Position numbers and translations under genes: made by a program. Source: an uncultured Lachnospiraceae bacterium (GTDB lineage: Bacteria; Bacillota; Clostridia; Lachnospirales; Lachnospiraceae). From it: 34,250 bases of DNA. The notes beneath the pieces were generated by a model. That model was not told where the DNA came from and made no database searches. It saw only the letters and a list, made by a program, of their open reading frames with translations. Where the stretch lies: NCBI GenBank assembly GCA_947593735.1, contig CANQDT010000026.1:1-34250 (forward strand), in the 5' to 3' direction. Below, one piece after another: positions 8,790-19,100 of this stretch (position 1 is its first letter; the number at the start of each line of letters is the position of its first letter).

Positions 8790-11700
8790 TTACTTTTTCA
8801 CAGTAACCGGAATGATAAATTTGGTCTTTTTACCATCGATGGTTACAATCACCCTGATTTTGGTTTTTCCTTTCCGAACTGCCCTTACGCTTCCCTTGCT
8901 GCTGACGCGGGCTACTTTTTTGTTGTTCGATTTCAGCACGATCTTGGTCGCGTTGTCCGCGTTCAGGATCTGGATCTTTTTCCGTTTTCCAACTTTCAGC
9001 GTAATCGTTTTCGGAGTTACCCGGACAGACTGCGACGCGGAAGGACCGTTTCCATCGCCGTCCTCAATGTCGCTGCCGGAAGAAGTCTGATCTCCGGTAC
9101 CGGTGCCGGTAATATCAACATTTCCTGTGATTGGAGGCGCCCATCCGCCTCCTCCGGAAGAGCTTCCGCCTCCCTGATACGGGGATTCTTTCGCGAGGAT
9201 GACTCTGTAATATCTGCTGTTCCAGCCGGCTTTCGATAATTCCAGCACGTTATAGAGCTGTATCTTATCGCCCGGCGCCATCAACGCGCCGCGGTCCGAT
9301 AACGTACCGTTGGAATTGACTGTGCCGGACCGGTACACGTTCATCGTCACACCATCCGTATTCGCCGTAACCGCGGAGCAGAGCTGTTCCACCGTCACAT
9401 TCGGTTCCGTGATCAGACCGGAAGGAATAAAGGTCGCGTATGCCGCGTTGACCGATACGATCTCCAGATCCGGATTCGGCGTTTCATCAACGTCCACGAC
9501 TGTATAAACGCTGGAACTGTAATCCTGCCTGCTTACCAGGACTGTATCCCCGGCAAGCACAGTCTCGTCATCCCGGAGCGATTCTCCATTGATCGTCCCG
9601 TCCGTGCCGACGATCACATCACGGTATACTTCGATCGTGGCGGAATCCGCCGTGATCGCTTTTTTCAGTTCGCCGACGGTTATGCCCTCTTTCAGATAGA
9701 ATCCTTTTCCTGCCAGAAAGCCCGCCGACGCGTCCAGAGACTGAATTTCGATCACCGGATCGAGGAACCGGATGACATAATGGTAAGGATTATAATCGTC
9801 TGCTTCCACCTGGACCCGATCTCCGTCCGCCAGTCGCGCGGAACCGGTCTTCAACTTGTTTTCCGCGTCGTAAACGGAAATCTCCGCGGTGGACGGATGG
9901 CAGGTCACCATTCCCCGGAACCGGGTCACTGTGCTGTTCTTCTGCGCATCCTCCAGATAAATGACATTTCCCGCGATATATCCCACGTTACCTGTTACGG
10001 AAGAAAGGATCGCGTAATTCAGCGGAGCCGCTTTTACAAGGATCGCATAATTCCTGCTCAGGTACCCGGGCGCTTTGACTTTCAGGATCATATTGGACTG
10101 AAGGAGCGTGCCGCCCTCGATCTGATCCGCCTCGCGGACGCTCGCGCCGTAGCTGTCGTAGATCGCGGCATGCGCGGACGGAGCGTTGTATGACAGCACA
10201 CCTGCCGTCAGCAGATCTTCCGCTGTCGTTCCATAATCAACCGTAATATCATCCACATCCATGACTCCCACGGAGGAGGAACGGATGGCGACCGTCTCAA
10301 AATCGGTCTCCGGCACAAGCTGATTCAGCGTATCCGCCATTTCACCCATCAATTCATCGCTGACGGACAGCGCCGCGTCGATCTCGTCGTAGGTAACCGC
10401 CATCGCTACTTTGTATTCTTTTGCCTGCTTGATCGCGGTCTGCAGCGCCGCGCCGGGTTCCGCTATCGCTTCTGCCTTCGCGAGCGCGACGTCGAGCGCT
10501 TTTTCATTCTCGGTCTTTGCATAGGTATAAATAATATCTCTTACCGCAATCCCGCCGAACGCGCTCCCGTTCCCGTTCTGGTTGCCATAGAACTGGAATT
10601 GGATATGATCGACCGAATCCGGATCGAATCCCGTTTCCATGCTCTGGTCAAACATCAGATAGCTGGAATAGGTTGACATTCCGGTATTAAACGCGTACTC
10701 GGACGCGACTGCCGGAGTCGTATAATTTCCTGCCGTGTCAAACAACCGCATCTGCAGCCAGTGTCCGCCCTTGGTATACCAGGACATCCTTGCCACGATC
10801 TGGATCTTCTGCAGCTGTTTCAGGTTCTGCGCCGGCAGATTCATGGTCGCCTGGGTTCCCCAGCCTCCGAGACCAATATCGTCGTTCGCGTAAATCTCGT
10901 CCGATTCATACGCGGGACCCCTGCTCATATCTGAATTGCCCAGCGCCTGATATAACATCTGCGCCCCGTAGCTGACCACTTTGGTATCTTCCGTTTCGGT
11001 GATCGTCGTCGGAACCGTATACGGGATCAGTTTGATCGTGTATTCCGTATTCCGATAGCCGTCGCAGCTGACCACAAGCATATTGCCGGCACCGATCGTG
11101 AAGCTGTCCATAAGCGGCGTCGTCAGCAGCGAGTCGGAATAGACGGTAACCGTACTTTCCTCCGGATCCGTCGTTATGATATTTTTTAACTGGCTGACGG
11201 TCGTTCCATATTTCACATTGACCACATCGCCGTCGTCCGTCGATTCCACATTTGCGACCAGCGGATCGCTGATCTCTTTTATATAGGCGGGGTCCGGCGC
11301 CTTGATCCCGGCAACCTCTTCTTCATAATCCAGCCGGATCTGTTCCTCATTCAAAGCTGTGTCGTACAGCTTGAATTCATCCATATACATATTGGAACCT
11401 TCGCCGTTGCCCCACGGTGCCAGACCGAGATACGTATCCGGGTCGTCGCCGAGAATGTCCTTCACGGAAACGGAATCGTTGTATTTGTTCATAAACACGC
11501 CGTTGAGATAAATGGAGGCACCCGTGTTGTCGATCGTGATCGTCACATGTCTCCAGCGCGTGTACGGGGAATCAACCTGTACACCGGTATTGCCCCCGTT
11601 TTGTTTTTCGATCTTCACGGTCGTCTGCTTGGTAAGGATCCCGATATACCTTCTCGCGCTCGCCTGCGTCGCGTTATTTTTACTGAAGAAAGACCAGGAT

Positions 11701-13022
11701 GTTGACGTATCCAGCACGTTTTCCCAATAGCTGATCGTCATCGCCTCTTTTCCGTTCAGCGCGCTGAACTTGCTGTCCGAAGTGGAATTGGCAAGCAGCA
11801 GGTATCTGCTGTTCGCTCCGTCCCTGACAAATTTCACCGCCTGGGTATACCGGTTCCCGATCAGCACTTCCTCTGTCGCGGGCGCGTTCACCTGTTTCGC
11901 GACGGCGCCCGTTCCTTCATAGTATCCATTTTTCGCGCCGTCCTCAAAATTCAGATAGACGATCGGTTTCGGAAGCGCCATCAGATTTACGGTATATTGC
12001 GTCTCCCGGTATTCGTCCGCGCTGAGGACGACCACATTCCCGTCGCCCATAACGTCTGTATCATCCAGGATCCTTCCTTTGGAGCTGTCCGCGTATACGG
12101 TAATGGTCGCGTCCTCCGGGGTCGTGACAGCGGCTGCCCGGAACGCCGACACAGTGACGTCCTCTTTCACGCCGATGGATCTGTCATTCAGCTTTCCGGC
12201 GGTCGCTTCCAGTTCTGTGATCTGCGCGCGGGGCGGAGCGTCCGTCCCGGCAATGACTGACTGATAGTTTAACAGGATCTGATCGGCGTTGAGCGCTTCA
12301 TCATAGATCTTAAACTCATCCATGTACATATTCGCGCCTTCGCCGCTGCCCCATGGCGCATATCCGAGATACGTATCCGGATTGCTTCCCAGGATATCCG
12401 CGATCGGCGTAGACATATTCAGATTGACGGCGAACGCCCCGTTGATATAAACATCCACGCCGGCATCGGTTACGACATAAGACATCTGTCTCCAATCACC
12501 GGAAGGAGCGGGCGCCGATGTGGTAACGAGCTTGCCGTTTTCTTTTTCCACCGCTATGCTGGAATCCTTTGAAATGATGCCGAGATATTTCCGCGCCTTT
12601 GCCTCCGTCCCGTTCTGTTTGCTGAAAAACGACCAGGACGTCTCGCTATCGAGCACATATTCCCAATAGCTGATCGTGAACGCCGATTTTCCATCCAGAA
12701 CGGTAAACGACTCGTTCCCGGCACGGTTGTGCAGGCGCAGATATTTGCTGTCCGCCCTGTTCCGTTCAAATTTCACGACGTTCGTGATCCGGTCGTTGAC
12801 AACGGCTTCTTCCCGCTGCGGATCATTGACCAGATACGCGCTGGCGCCTGTCCCCTCAAAATATCCGTCCGCTGCCTCTTCCTCAAAGTTCAGATAAACG
12901 ACCGGATCCGGCAGAACGGTGTCCGCTTTCGTCCTTACGCTGGCAGGAGCGGCAGCCATGCTTACCGCCATGGCGGCGGCAAGACACGCTGAAATTGCTT
13001 TTTTTACAAAACTCTTTCTCAT
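8790..13022 (-). CDS. Secreted multimodular LamG/Ig-like carbohydrate-binding protein
   Basis: This 1410-residue secreted protein has a signal peptide (1-33), two LamG/concanavalin-type domains (about 38-250 and 353-572) that are near copies of each other, and six atrophied Ig-like modules (about 275-348, 597-667, 922-998, 1010-1089, 1099-1180, 1187-1277). After the second Ig module comes a GxWG-containing beta module (about 674-836) followed by a FIVAR-like helical segment (837-903). A Gly/Ser linker leads to a C-terminal Big_2 domain (about 1334-1410). No catalytic motif is apparent, so a role in glycan binding or attachment is inferred. AAGGAG lies 7 bases before the ATG. The gene starts 19 bases after the preceding gene ends. 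Confidence 0.8.
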   Translation of the reverse strand: MRKSFVKKAISACLAAAMAVSMAAAPASVRTKADTVLPDPVVYLNFEEEAADGYFEGTGASAYLVNDPQREEAVVNDRITNVVKFERNRADSKYLRLHNRAGNESFTVLDGKSAFTISYWEYVLDSETSWSFFSKQNGTEAKARKYLGIISKDSSIAVEKENGKLVTTSAPAPSGDWRQMSYVVTDAGVDVYINGAFAVNLNMSTPIADILGSNPDTYLGYAPWGSGEGANMYMDEFKIYDEALNADQILLNYQSVIAGTDAPPRAQITELEATAGKLNDRSIGVKEDVTVSAFRAAAVTTPEDATITVYADSSKGRILDDTDVMGDGNVVVLSADEYRETQYTVNLMALPKPIVYLNFEDGAKNGYYEGTGAVAKQVNAPATEEVLIGNRYTQAVKFVRDGANSRYLLLANSTSDSKFSALNGKEAMTISYWENVLDTSTSWSFFSKNNATQASARRYIGILTKQTTVKIEKQNGGNTGVQVDSPYTRWRHVTITIDNTGASIYLNGVFMNKYNDSVSVKDILGDDPDTYLGLAPWGNGEGSNMYMDEFKLYDTALNEEQIRLDYEEEVAGIKAPDPAYIKEISDPLVANVESTDDGDVVNVKYGTTVSQLKNIITTDPEESTVTVYSDSLLTTPLMDSFTIGAGNMLVVSCDGYRNTEYTIKLIPYTVPTTITETEDTKVVSYGAQMLYQALGNSDMSRGPAYESDEIYANDDIGLGGWGTQATMNLPAQNLKQLQKIQIVARMSWYTKGGHWLQMRLFDTAGNYTTPAVASEYAFNTGMSTYSSYLMFDQSMETGFDPDSVDHIQFQFYGNQNGNGSAFGGIAVRDIIYTYAKTENEKALDVALAKAEAIAEPGAALQTAIKQAKEYKVAMAVTYDEIDAALSVSDELMGEMADTLNQLVPETDFETVAIRSSSVGVMDVDDITVDYGTTAEDLLTAGVLSYNAPSAHAAIYDSYGASVREADQIEGGTLLQSNMILKVKAPGYLSRNYAILVKAAPLNYAILSSVTGNVGYIAGNVIYLEDAQKNSTVTRFRGMVTCHPSTAEISVYDAENKLKTGSARLADGDRVQVEADDYNPYHYVIRFLDPVIEIQSLDASAGFLAGKGFYLKEGITVGELKKAITADSATIEVYRDVIVGTDGTINGESLRDDETVLAGDTVLVSRQDYSSSVYTVVDVDETPNPDLEIVSVNAAYATFIPSGLITEPNVTVEQLCSAVTANTDGVTMNVYRSGTVNSNGTLSDRGALMAPGDKIQLYNVLELSKAGWNSRYYRVILAKESPYQGGGSSSGGGGWAPPITGNVDITGTGTGDQTSSGSDIEDGDGNGPSASQSVRVTPKTITLKVGKRKKIQILNADNATKIVLKSNNKKVARVSSKGSVRAVRKGKTKIRVIVTIDGKKTKFIIPVTVKK

Positions 13023-13041
13023 GTTACTTCTCCTTCCAAAA

Positions 13042-16000
13042 CTAATCGGTTACGTTGATCCACAAGGATACTTCCGCTCTGTCGATCACCATGCGGAGCC
13101 GGAAGCTGTCTCCGGAAACAAAGTTTTCATACTTCGGAGCCAGAGAGCCGTTGGAAGTGATATATCCGTCGTCGGAATCCACATCGGACACATAGTATTT
13201 GATCCTGCCCTTCACGACTGATTTGTCCAGCTCCGACCGCTTATCGGGGCTCGTATTGTTTGCCCCGTACTGATCGGTATAATTCAGATAATCAATGAAA
13301 TCAAGCGCGCCTCTTTCCAGATCGGCAACCGATACGTTGACGCTCCGGATCTCGTCTCCGACCGGAAGCTGGTCGGACGCTTCGGACAGTTCCCTCAGCG
13401 TCGCCGTCTGTACCTCCAGCGGTCGTCTGGATATCTCGATCTCTTTTACGATCGGATGATCGGCGTCGTTATTCGGAATGATCTCGATCTTTCTCGTAAA
13501 GCTGTTTACTGACCGGTCGTCCACAACAAAGTCGTCCGCTTTCAGATCCTCGCTCAGATACAGCTTGCCAAGTCCCGCGTTATACTGCATCCAGCACTGT
13601 CCACCGGCATCGTTGCTGTCCAGGGTACTCGGCGAAGGAAGATTCAGCGTGAAGTCGCCGGCACTCTCGGATAACTGGACCCGATATCCGTCGCTCAGCA
13701 CGCCGTAGACGATCACATCGCTCGCGTACGGGCTCTGGCTTCCGGCAGACTGTCCGCCTGAGAAATACAGATCCGGGATCTCCTCGACCTCATACTTGGA
13801 AATCTTTCTGGCATTCACAGAGTGGATCAGGATATCGCAGGCAGAATCCTCGGAATAATTTTTCGTCAGGACGTCGTACTGCTTCTGATTTACGTACTCA
13901 TCATAAATCTCGTCCGTGATCTTTTCCCCGGATCGGTCGACAAGCATAAATTCAATATATTTGTTCGTGTTCGCGAACCGCGGCGTGATGGAAAATGTAT
14001 TCTGGTCTTCCAGGATCATCACCTGCGCGGACGACAGGAAATTCTTCTTGCTGTCGTCGCTCATCGCGATGCCGTACTCGCTCGCGAATTCCGGATCATC
14101 ATAGATATCGAAATTCCCCATGACCCTGCCGTACTGATCGGCGATCTGGAAATCATTCGCCTCAAATACGATACTGCCGGAGGACTTCCCGTCCGGAAGG
14201 GACAGGGAGGACGTCAGACCTTTGTATCCGGCGATCATGGTCGGTCTTGCCTTCGCGTGCACCGTATAAAGGCAATGGGAACTCTTTAACGTGTTGGTCA
14301 GGAACATCGTGTTTTTTATTCCAAGAGGATCGACGTCTCTTTTTTTTCGCAGGAGCTTCACTCTTCCGTCCTCTTTCCTGAATTCAAACTCCGAAGTCTG
14401 GTTGCTCCTTACAAGCACTTTCTTCAGTTCACGGATATCCTCGACCGGATCTCCGTTGACGTCCACCGCGCGGTACGTAAACTCTGTCTCCTCGCACGCC
14501 ACGACGACGCCGTCGACCGGCTCCAGCACCTCAAACTCGTCTACGGTACTGCCATAGTTGACGGTGATCGGCTGCTGCAGGGTCGCCCCGCTGCTCGGCG
14601 AAATGATCATCAGATTCGCGTCTCCCGCATTCGCCTCCCTCGCGCCTTTCTTCAGCGCGAGCCGCAGCGCGATATGGTCCTCGCCGCTCACTTCTACCTG
14701 CTCCACCGTATTGGACGCAAGCTCCAGGTTCGTCATGCCGGGCGAGAAGTTCACGACAAGCGCCTCCAGGGGCTGCTGTTCAACTACCGAATCCATCGGA
14801 TCTGTCAATTTATTTCCATATTGGTCTTTCGCCGATATCAGCAGATAATACTCGTCCGTGCCGGTATAGGATGTATTTAATTCTTTCCCGTCCGGCTGGT
14901 AAATGCCTTCAAACTCCAGGCTTGCCACATGCGGCTGCGCGACGAGCGTCAGTTCCGCGGTCGCGTTTTGCTGCATATCATCAGTATAAATATGTATCTG
15001 GTGTTTTGTTCCAACCGTAACAATGTTCGGAAGGATCGTGCTGATCAGCCGATCATGCTTCCTGTCTACGGTCAGTTCCCCAAGGGAGCAGTTGCCGGAT
15101 ACATTGTAATTGTTCTTCATCTTTTCGCCGAACTGATTGAACATCCCGTATCCTACGACCGCTTTTGTCGCTTTTCCGTTTACGATATCCGTCAAATACA
15201 GTTTGTCCCCGGCGATCTTAAATTCTTTCGCCTCTTCCGCTTCTCCTTTTACTTCCGTCTCCCTGCCGTTTACGCTGATCGTATAATTGGTCGTCCGGAT
15301 CGCGGCGGTCGTCTTGACCTCAAGGCTCTTTCCGTCGTCCGATACCGTGTAACTGCACGGCGTTTCCCCGGAAACGGTCTTTACTTTCACATCCAGTGTC
15401 GGTTCCGTGATCATGACATTCGGTTTTTCCGCGTCCTGCGCGGCTTCCTCATTCAGATCCTTCCAGGAATCATAATCCGTGTCCTGTTTTTCTCCGGCGT
15501 CTTCATAAAACGGCGTTCCGCTCGTAACATGGAACGTATGCGCGCCGGTCTGTTCCGCGTGGATCGTGTAATCCTTCACTGTGACAACCACGGATCTTGA
15601 TTTGCCGCTGCCTTTCGCGACGACCGTGATCGTCGCGGTCCCGGCTCCCGCCGTCCTGATATTTCCCTTTGAAGAGACCGCGGCAACAGAAGAATCGGAC
15701 GTCCGGTATACGATATCGTCGTCATGGTTTTTCGGAGTGACCGAAACGTCCATGCGGATCCTGTGATTCGTCCCGACTTCCTTTTCGATCTCCTCCATAT
15801 TGTCAATGGAAATCGATTTCACACCGGTCCTGACTGTGACGCTCAGTTTCTTTTTCGTCACATGACCCGCTTTCCGGAATGAAACCGTCACGGTCGTTTT
15901 TCCTGCTTTTACGCCGGTCACTTCCCCGTTCTTTGTCACTTTGGCGACTTTGGCGTTCCCGGATGAATAGGCGACGGTATATCCCGACGCATATCTCACC

Positions 16001-16143
16001 TTCACCCTGTAAGAACTGCCGTTCACATAAACAGTCGCCGACTTTTCCGCCAACGTCGGCGCGGGCGCGGCAAGGGCAGGTACATATCCCGCCAGCATCG
16101 CTACACCGAGGGATACTGCCAGCCATTTCCTCATTTTCTTCAT
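13042..16143 (-). CDS. Secreted Ig-like surface protein of unknown function
   Basis: This 1033-residue protein has a signal peptide ending near AAPAP (about residue 26) and two Big_2 domains at about 33-105 and 107-190. Both carry the usual pattern in which a residue such as V-A-K-V or V-A-A-V is followed by G-x-V and G-K/A-T-T/A-T-V. The remaining 800 residues are beta-rich and contain recurrent (D)QYG or NQFG motifs, as in MFNQFGEKM, AKDQYGNKL, IADQYGRVM and YTDQYGANN. This suggests a series of divergent invasin/S-layer-like Ig domains. No enzyme, sortase or SLH motif is recognisable. The ATG is preceded by AAGGAGG. Its place between two glycan-active genes, 35 and 19 bases from its neighbours, argues for a role in the same surface system. 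Confidence 0.72.
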   Translation of the reverse strand: MKKMRKWLAVSLGVAMLAGYVPALAAPAPTLAEKSATVYVNGSSYRVKVRYASGYTVAYSSGNAKVAKVTKNGEVTGVKAGKTTVTVSFRKAGHVTKKKLSVTVRTGVKSISIDNMEEIEKEVGTNHRIRMDVSVTPKNHDDDIVYRTSDSSVAAVSSKGNIRTAGAGTATITVVAKGSGKSRSVVVTVKDYTIHAEQTGAHTFHVTSGTPFYEDAGEKQDTDYDSWKDLNEEAAQDAEKPNVMITEPTLDVKVKTVSGETPCSYTVSDDGKSLEVKTTAAIRTTNYTISVNGRETEVKGEAEEAKEFKIAGDKLYLTDIVNGKATKAVVGYGMFNQFGEKMKNNYNVSGNCSLGELTVDRKHDRLISTILPNIVTVGTKHQIHIYTDDMQQNATAELTLVAQPHVASLEFEGIYQPDGKELNTSYTGTDEYYLLISAKDQYGNKLTDPMDSVVEQQPLEALVVNFSPGMTNLELASNTVEQVEVSGEDHIALRLALKKGAREANAGDANLMIISPSSGATLQQPITVNYGSTVDEFEVLEPVDGVVVACEETEFTYRAVDVNGDPVEDIRELKKVLVRSNQTSEFEFRKEDGRVKLLRKKRDVDPLGIKNTMFLTNTLKSSHCLYTVHAKARPTMIAGYKGLTSSLSLPDGKSSGSIVFEANDFQIADQYGRVMGNFDIYDDPEFASEYGIAMSDDSKKNFLSSAQVMILEDQNTFSITPRFANTNKYIEFMLVDRSGEKITDEIYDEYVNQKQYDVLTKNYSEDSACDILIHSVNARKISKYEVEEIPDLYFSGGQSAGSQSPYASDVIVYGVLSDGYRVQLSESAGDFTLNLPSPSTLDSNDAGGQCWMQYNAGLGKLYLSEDLKADDFVVDDRSVNSFTRKIEIIPNNDADHPIVKEIEISRRPLEVQTATLRELSEASDQLPVGDEIRSVNVSVADLERGALDFIDYLNYTDQYGANNTSPDKRSELDKSVVKGRIKYYVSDVDSDDGYITSNGSLAPKYENFVSGDSFRLRMVIDRAEVSLWINVTD

Positions 16144-16178
16144 TGCACGTTCTCCTCCTTATTTGCTTCTTTTTCTTT

Positions 16179-19100
16179 TCAGCTCAATGCCGATTTTATG
16201 ATCAGCAGGGCGTCAACGGCGGTTATAACGCCGTCTCCATTCATGTCTCCCAGCTCAATCTCCTCCGCGCTTCCCATCCGCTTCCCGGACGCAAGTTCCA
16301 GGGCGTACAGCGCATCATCCGTCATGATCTTCCCATCGCGCGTCAGGTCGCCTTTCCGGTTCACCGACTCGACAAGCGCATCCAATCGTTGGGTCACTTC
16401 CTGAATCTGCTCTTCCGTGGCAGCCAGCGCGGCAAATACGTCGTCCGCGAGCGATACTTTATATTGCTTCGCTTCCGCGAGCGCCTCCGCAATATCATCG
16501 CTTCTGTCCGCCAGTTTTTCCGCCTCCGCGATCGCGTGGTCCAGTTCCCTTTCCGAATCGGTTTTCTCATATGTGACCGTAACGGTTTTGATATAACAAT
16601 TTCCCCACGCCTGGCCCCAGCGAAGATAGATCTTTTCCGCGTCGCCCAGATTGTCCTGAAGCATATAATTCGTCATCTGATGCTCCGCGTACTCTCCCTG
16701 TTCCGTTTCATTCAACGGGAGGGAAAAGCCTGCCGGATGTTCGGTTCCCTCCTGATCCTCGCCGCATACGGTGATCGGATTGCTCCTGCCTGCCGCAGTT
16801 CCCGCGCCCCTCGCGTTGATGGAAATGGAAAGGATGTCCTGTATATGCTCCGAGGGAAGATAAAACTTGTTAAAGCTGCCCCACGCGCCGATGTCGATCA
16901 CGTTTTCCACGTTATATTTCTGATCGAAAACGACCGTGATATTCCCGCCTTCGACATTTCCATATATCTGGGACAGATCCGCCGCGGCAAAGCGGACGAT
17001 CTTTTTGTCAGCGGTTTCCTCCGCTTCCGTAACCGGAACCTCTTTCTCCGACTGGAGCAGGACCGTATACAAGTTATAGGAATATCCTTCCGCCTGTACC
17101 GCAACGACATTCCCGGATGTAATGTACGCGCCGTCCGCGACCGGTTCCGTCATTGTCCTGTCCGTATATACCTGCAATTCCGCGTCGGCGGGATCGGTCG
17201 CGGTGACGGCAGCCTTTACGCTGCCCGCCGTAACGTCGGATTCAAATGTCAGCGTTTTCTCCCGCAATACCGCGCGGTCCTCATCTACGGTTTCGATCGA
17301 CGCGCCTTTCTGCCCGGCAAGGCGGTCCAGACGCGCGGCGATTTCCTCGATCTCCTGCTGCGTCGCGCCGATCGCCGTACTCATGTCTGACGTTGTGGAA
17401 AATTTCAGCTGCTGTGCCTGCGCCAGCACATCTGTCAGCTCATCGCTCGGATCCCGAACGTCCCGCGCCGCCGCGACCGCGGCGTCCAGCGCGCGATCCG
17501 CCTCGGATTTCTCATAGGTCATGGTAATATCTCTGATGAATACGCTGCCATACGCGTTTGGTCCCCAGCGGAGATACAGCCGGTCGATATCGGAAAATTC
17601 CGCCGGATTCGTCGTTTCCATGAGCACGACATCCGCGTAATCGGGATACGCGCTGTTCTGGATCAGGCGGTCAAGCCCCGCGATCGTATCCGTTCCATCC
17701 TTCTGGTAAAACAGCGCCAGCTTATTCTTTCTCCCATTTTTCGCGTCCGTATAGTATCCCCTCACATTGACGGATACCCCGGTCAGATGGCTGCTGTTAT
17801 TTGTCGGAAGCTGATAGGACACGCCGCTGTTCCATCCCGCCATCTGAATGACGTCCGGGATCTGCTTCTCCTCATCAAACTCCGCTTTGTAACCGGGATT
17901 ATATGATTCGACCAGATCCCTGACGGCATAATGGACGATCTTCTGTGTGTCCGTTTCCTCGATCGACGTCGTCGGGATCCCGTCCAGATAGGACAGATAA
18001 TCAAGATCCACCCGGGTGGCGTCCCCCTGTATCGTCAGATAGATCAGCGTACTGTCGCTGATCCCATCCTGTCCGGTAAAATCGCTGGAAACAATCGCCC
18101 AGTCGCTGTTTCCGTTGCTGTCTGTCAGCGTATTTTCAATCTTAAATTCACCAAACGACTTCCGGTCCGGTTTCAGGCAGGTATAGCTGACCGTGGCGTT
18201 CCCGTTGCTCCGCACTCTCATCGCGACGATCGGGCTGAAGCTGACCGCGCCGTCCCGGATCGCCAGGCAGGTGCCCCCGTTCGTCGCGTCGGTCCGCACA
18301 TATACGGTATCCCCCTCTGTCCGGATCTCCGCTTCCCCTTTCAGCACAGCACTCGCGTTTTCCACTTCGCTCCGTGTCGGCGTATTGGCGAACGAGACAT
18401 ATTTGGATACCGGCTGTTCCGCCGCGTCGGCAGGCGCGTAGAGCAGGGATGCGCTTCCCGTAAACTCCAGGCTGTCTAATTCCGGATAATTGTACTCATA
18501 CGCCCTTGCCAGATAGCGGGCGTCCTCCGAATCCATGTCGACTTTCTTCACATATTTATAGTAATAATAAATGACACCCAGCCCGACATCCAGCCTGCCG
18601 CGACCGCCGTAGTCGTTGATCTGGGAATAGTATTCCGTTCCTTCGTTATTTGTCGTACACGGCGCGAAAGGAACTTCATAACCGAGATTGTATTTGCAGA
18701 TATAATTCGCGCCCTTTAAAAGCCTCTGATCCAGAAAATCAAACACATCCACGGCATCCGGCGCGGAGCTTGCCGTACCGTCGACCGGGTCGACCTTCGT
18801 GCCCTGATTCGTGATGATCTGCGCCAACTGCCCGAGCCCGCCGACGCTGCAATAGGCATGACCCATATCCCTGCCCATCTCCACAACCTGGATATTGGGC
18901 TTATCATAATATTCTCCGGTCAAAAGATCTCTGGAAATCTCCCGTATCTGCTGCTTGATCGACCCGTTCCTGCCCCCGTTGTCCCCAAGGGAATTGACGG
19001 TCGCGCGTTCCACCGCGATCTGGTACAGCTCCAGGTCGTTTTTAAAGATCGCCGCCGACATCGTAGCCAGCGTGCAGAATGTATGCTGGTTCATCCAATG

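Noticed and set aside
15879..17390. 503-codon plus-strand frame spanning two operon genes
   Set aside because: It crosses the 35-base gap between two well-supported genes and has low-complexity Arg/Ser/Phe composition; a chance open frame in GC-rich DNA.
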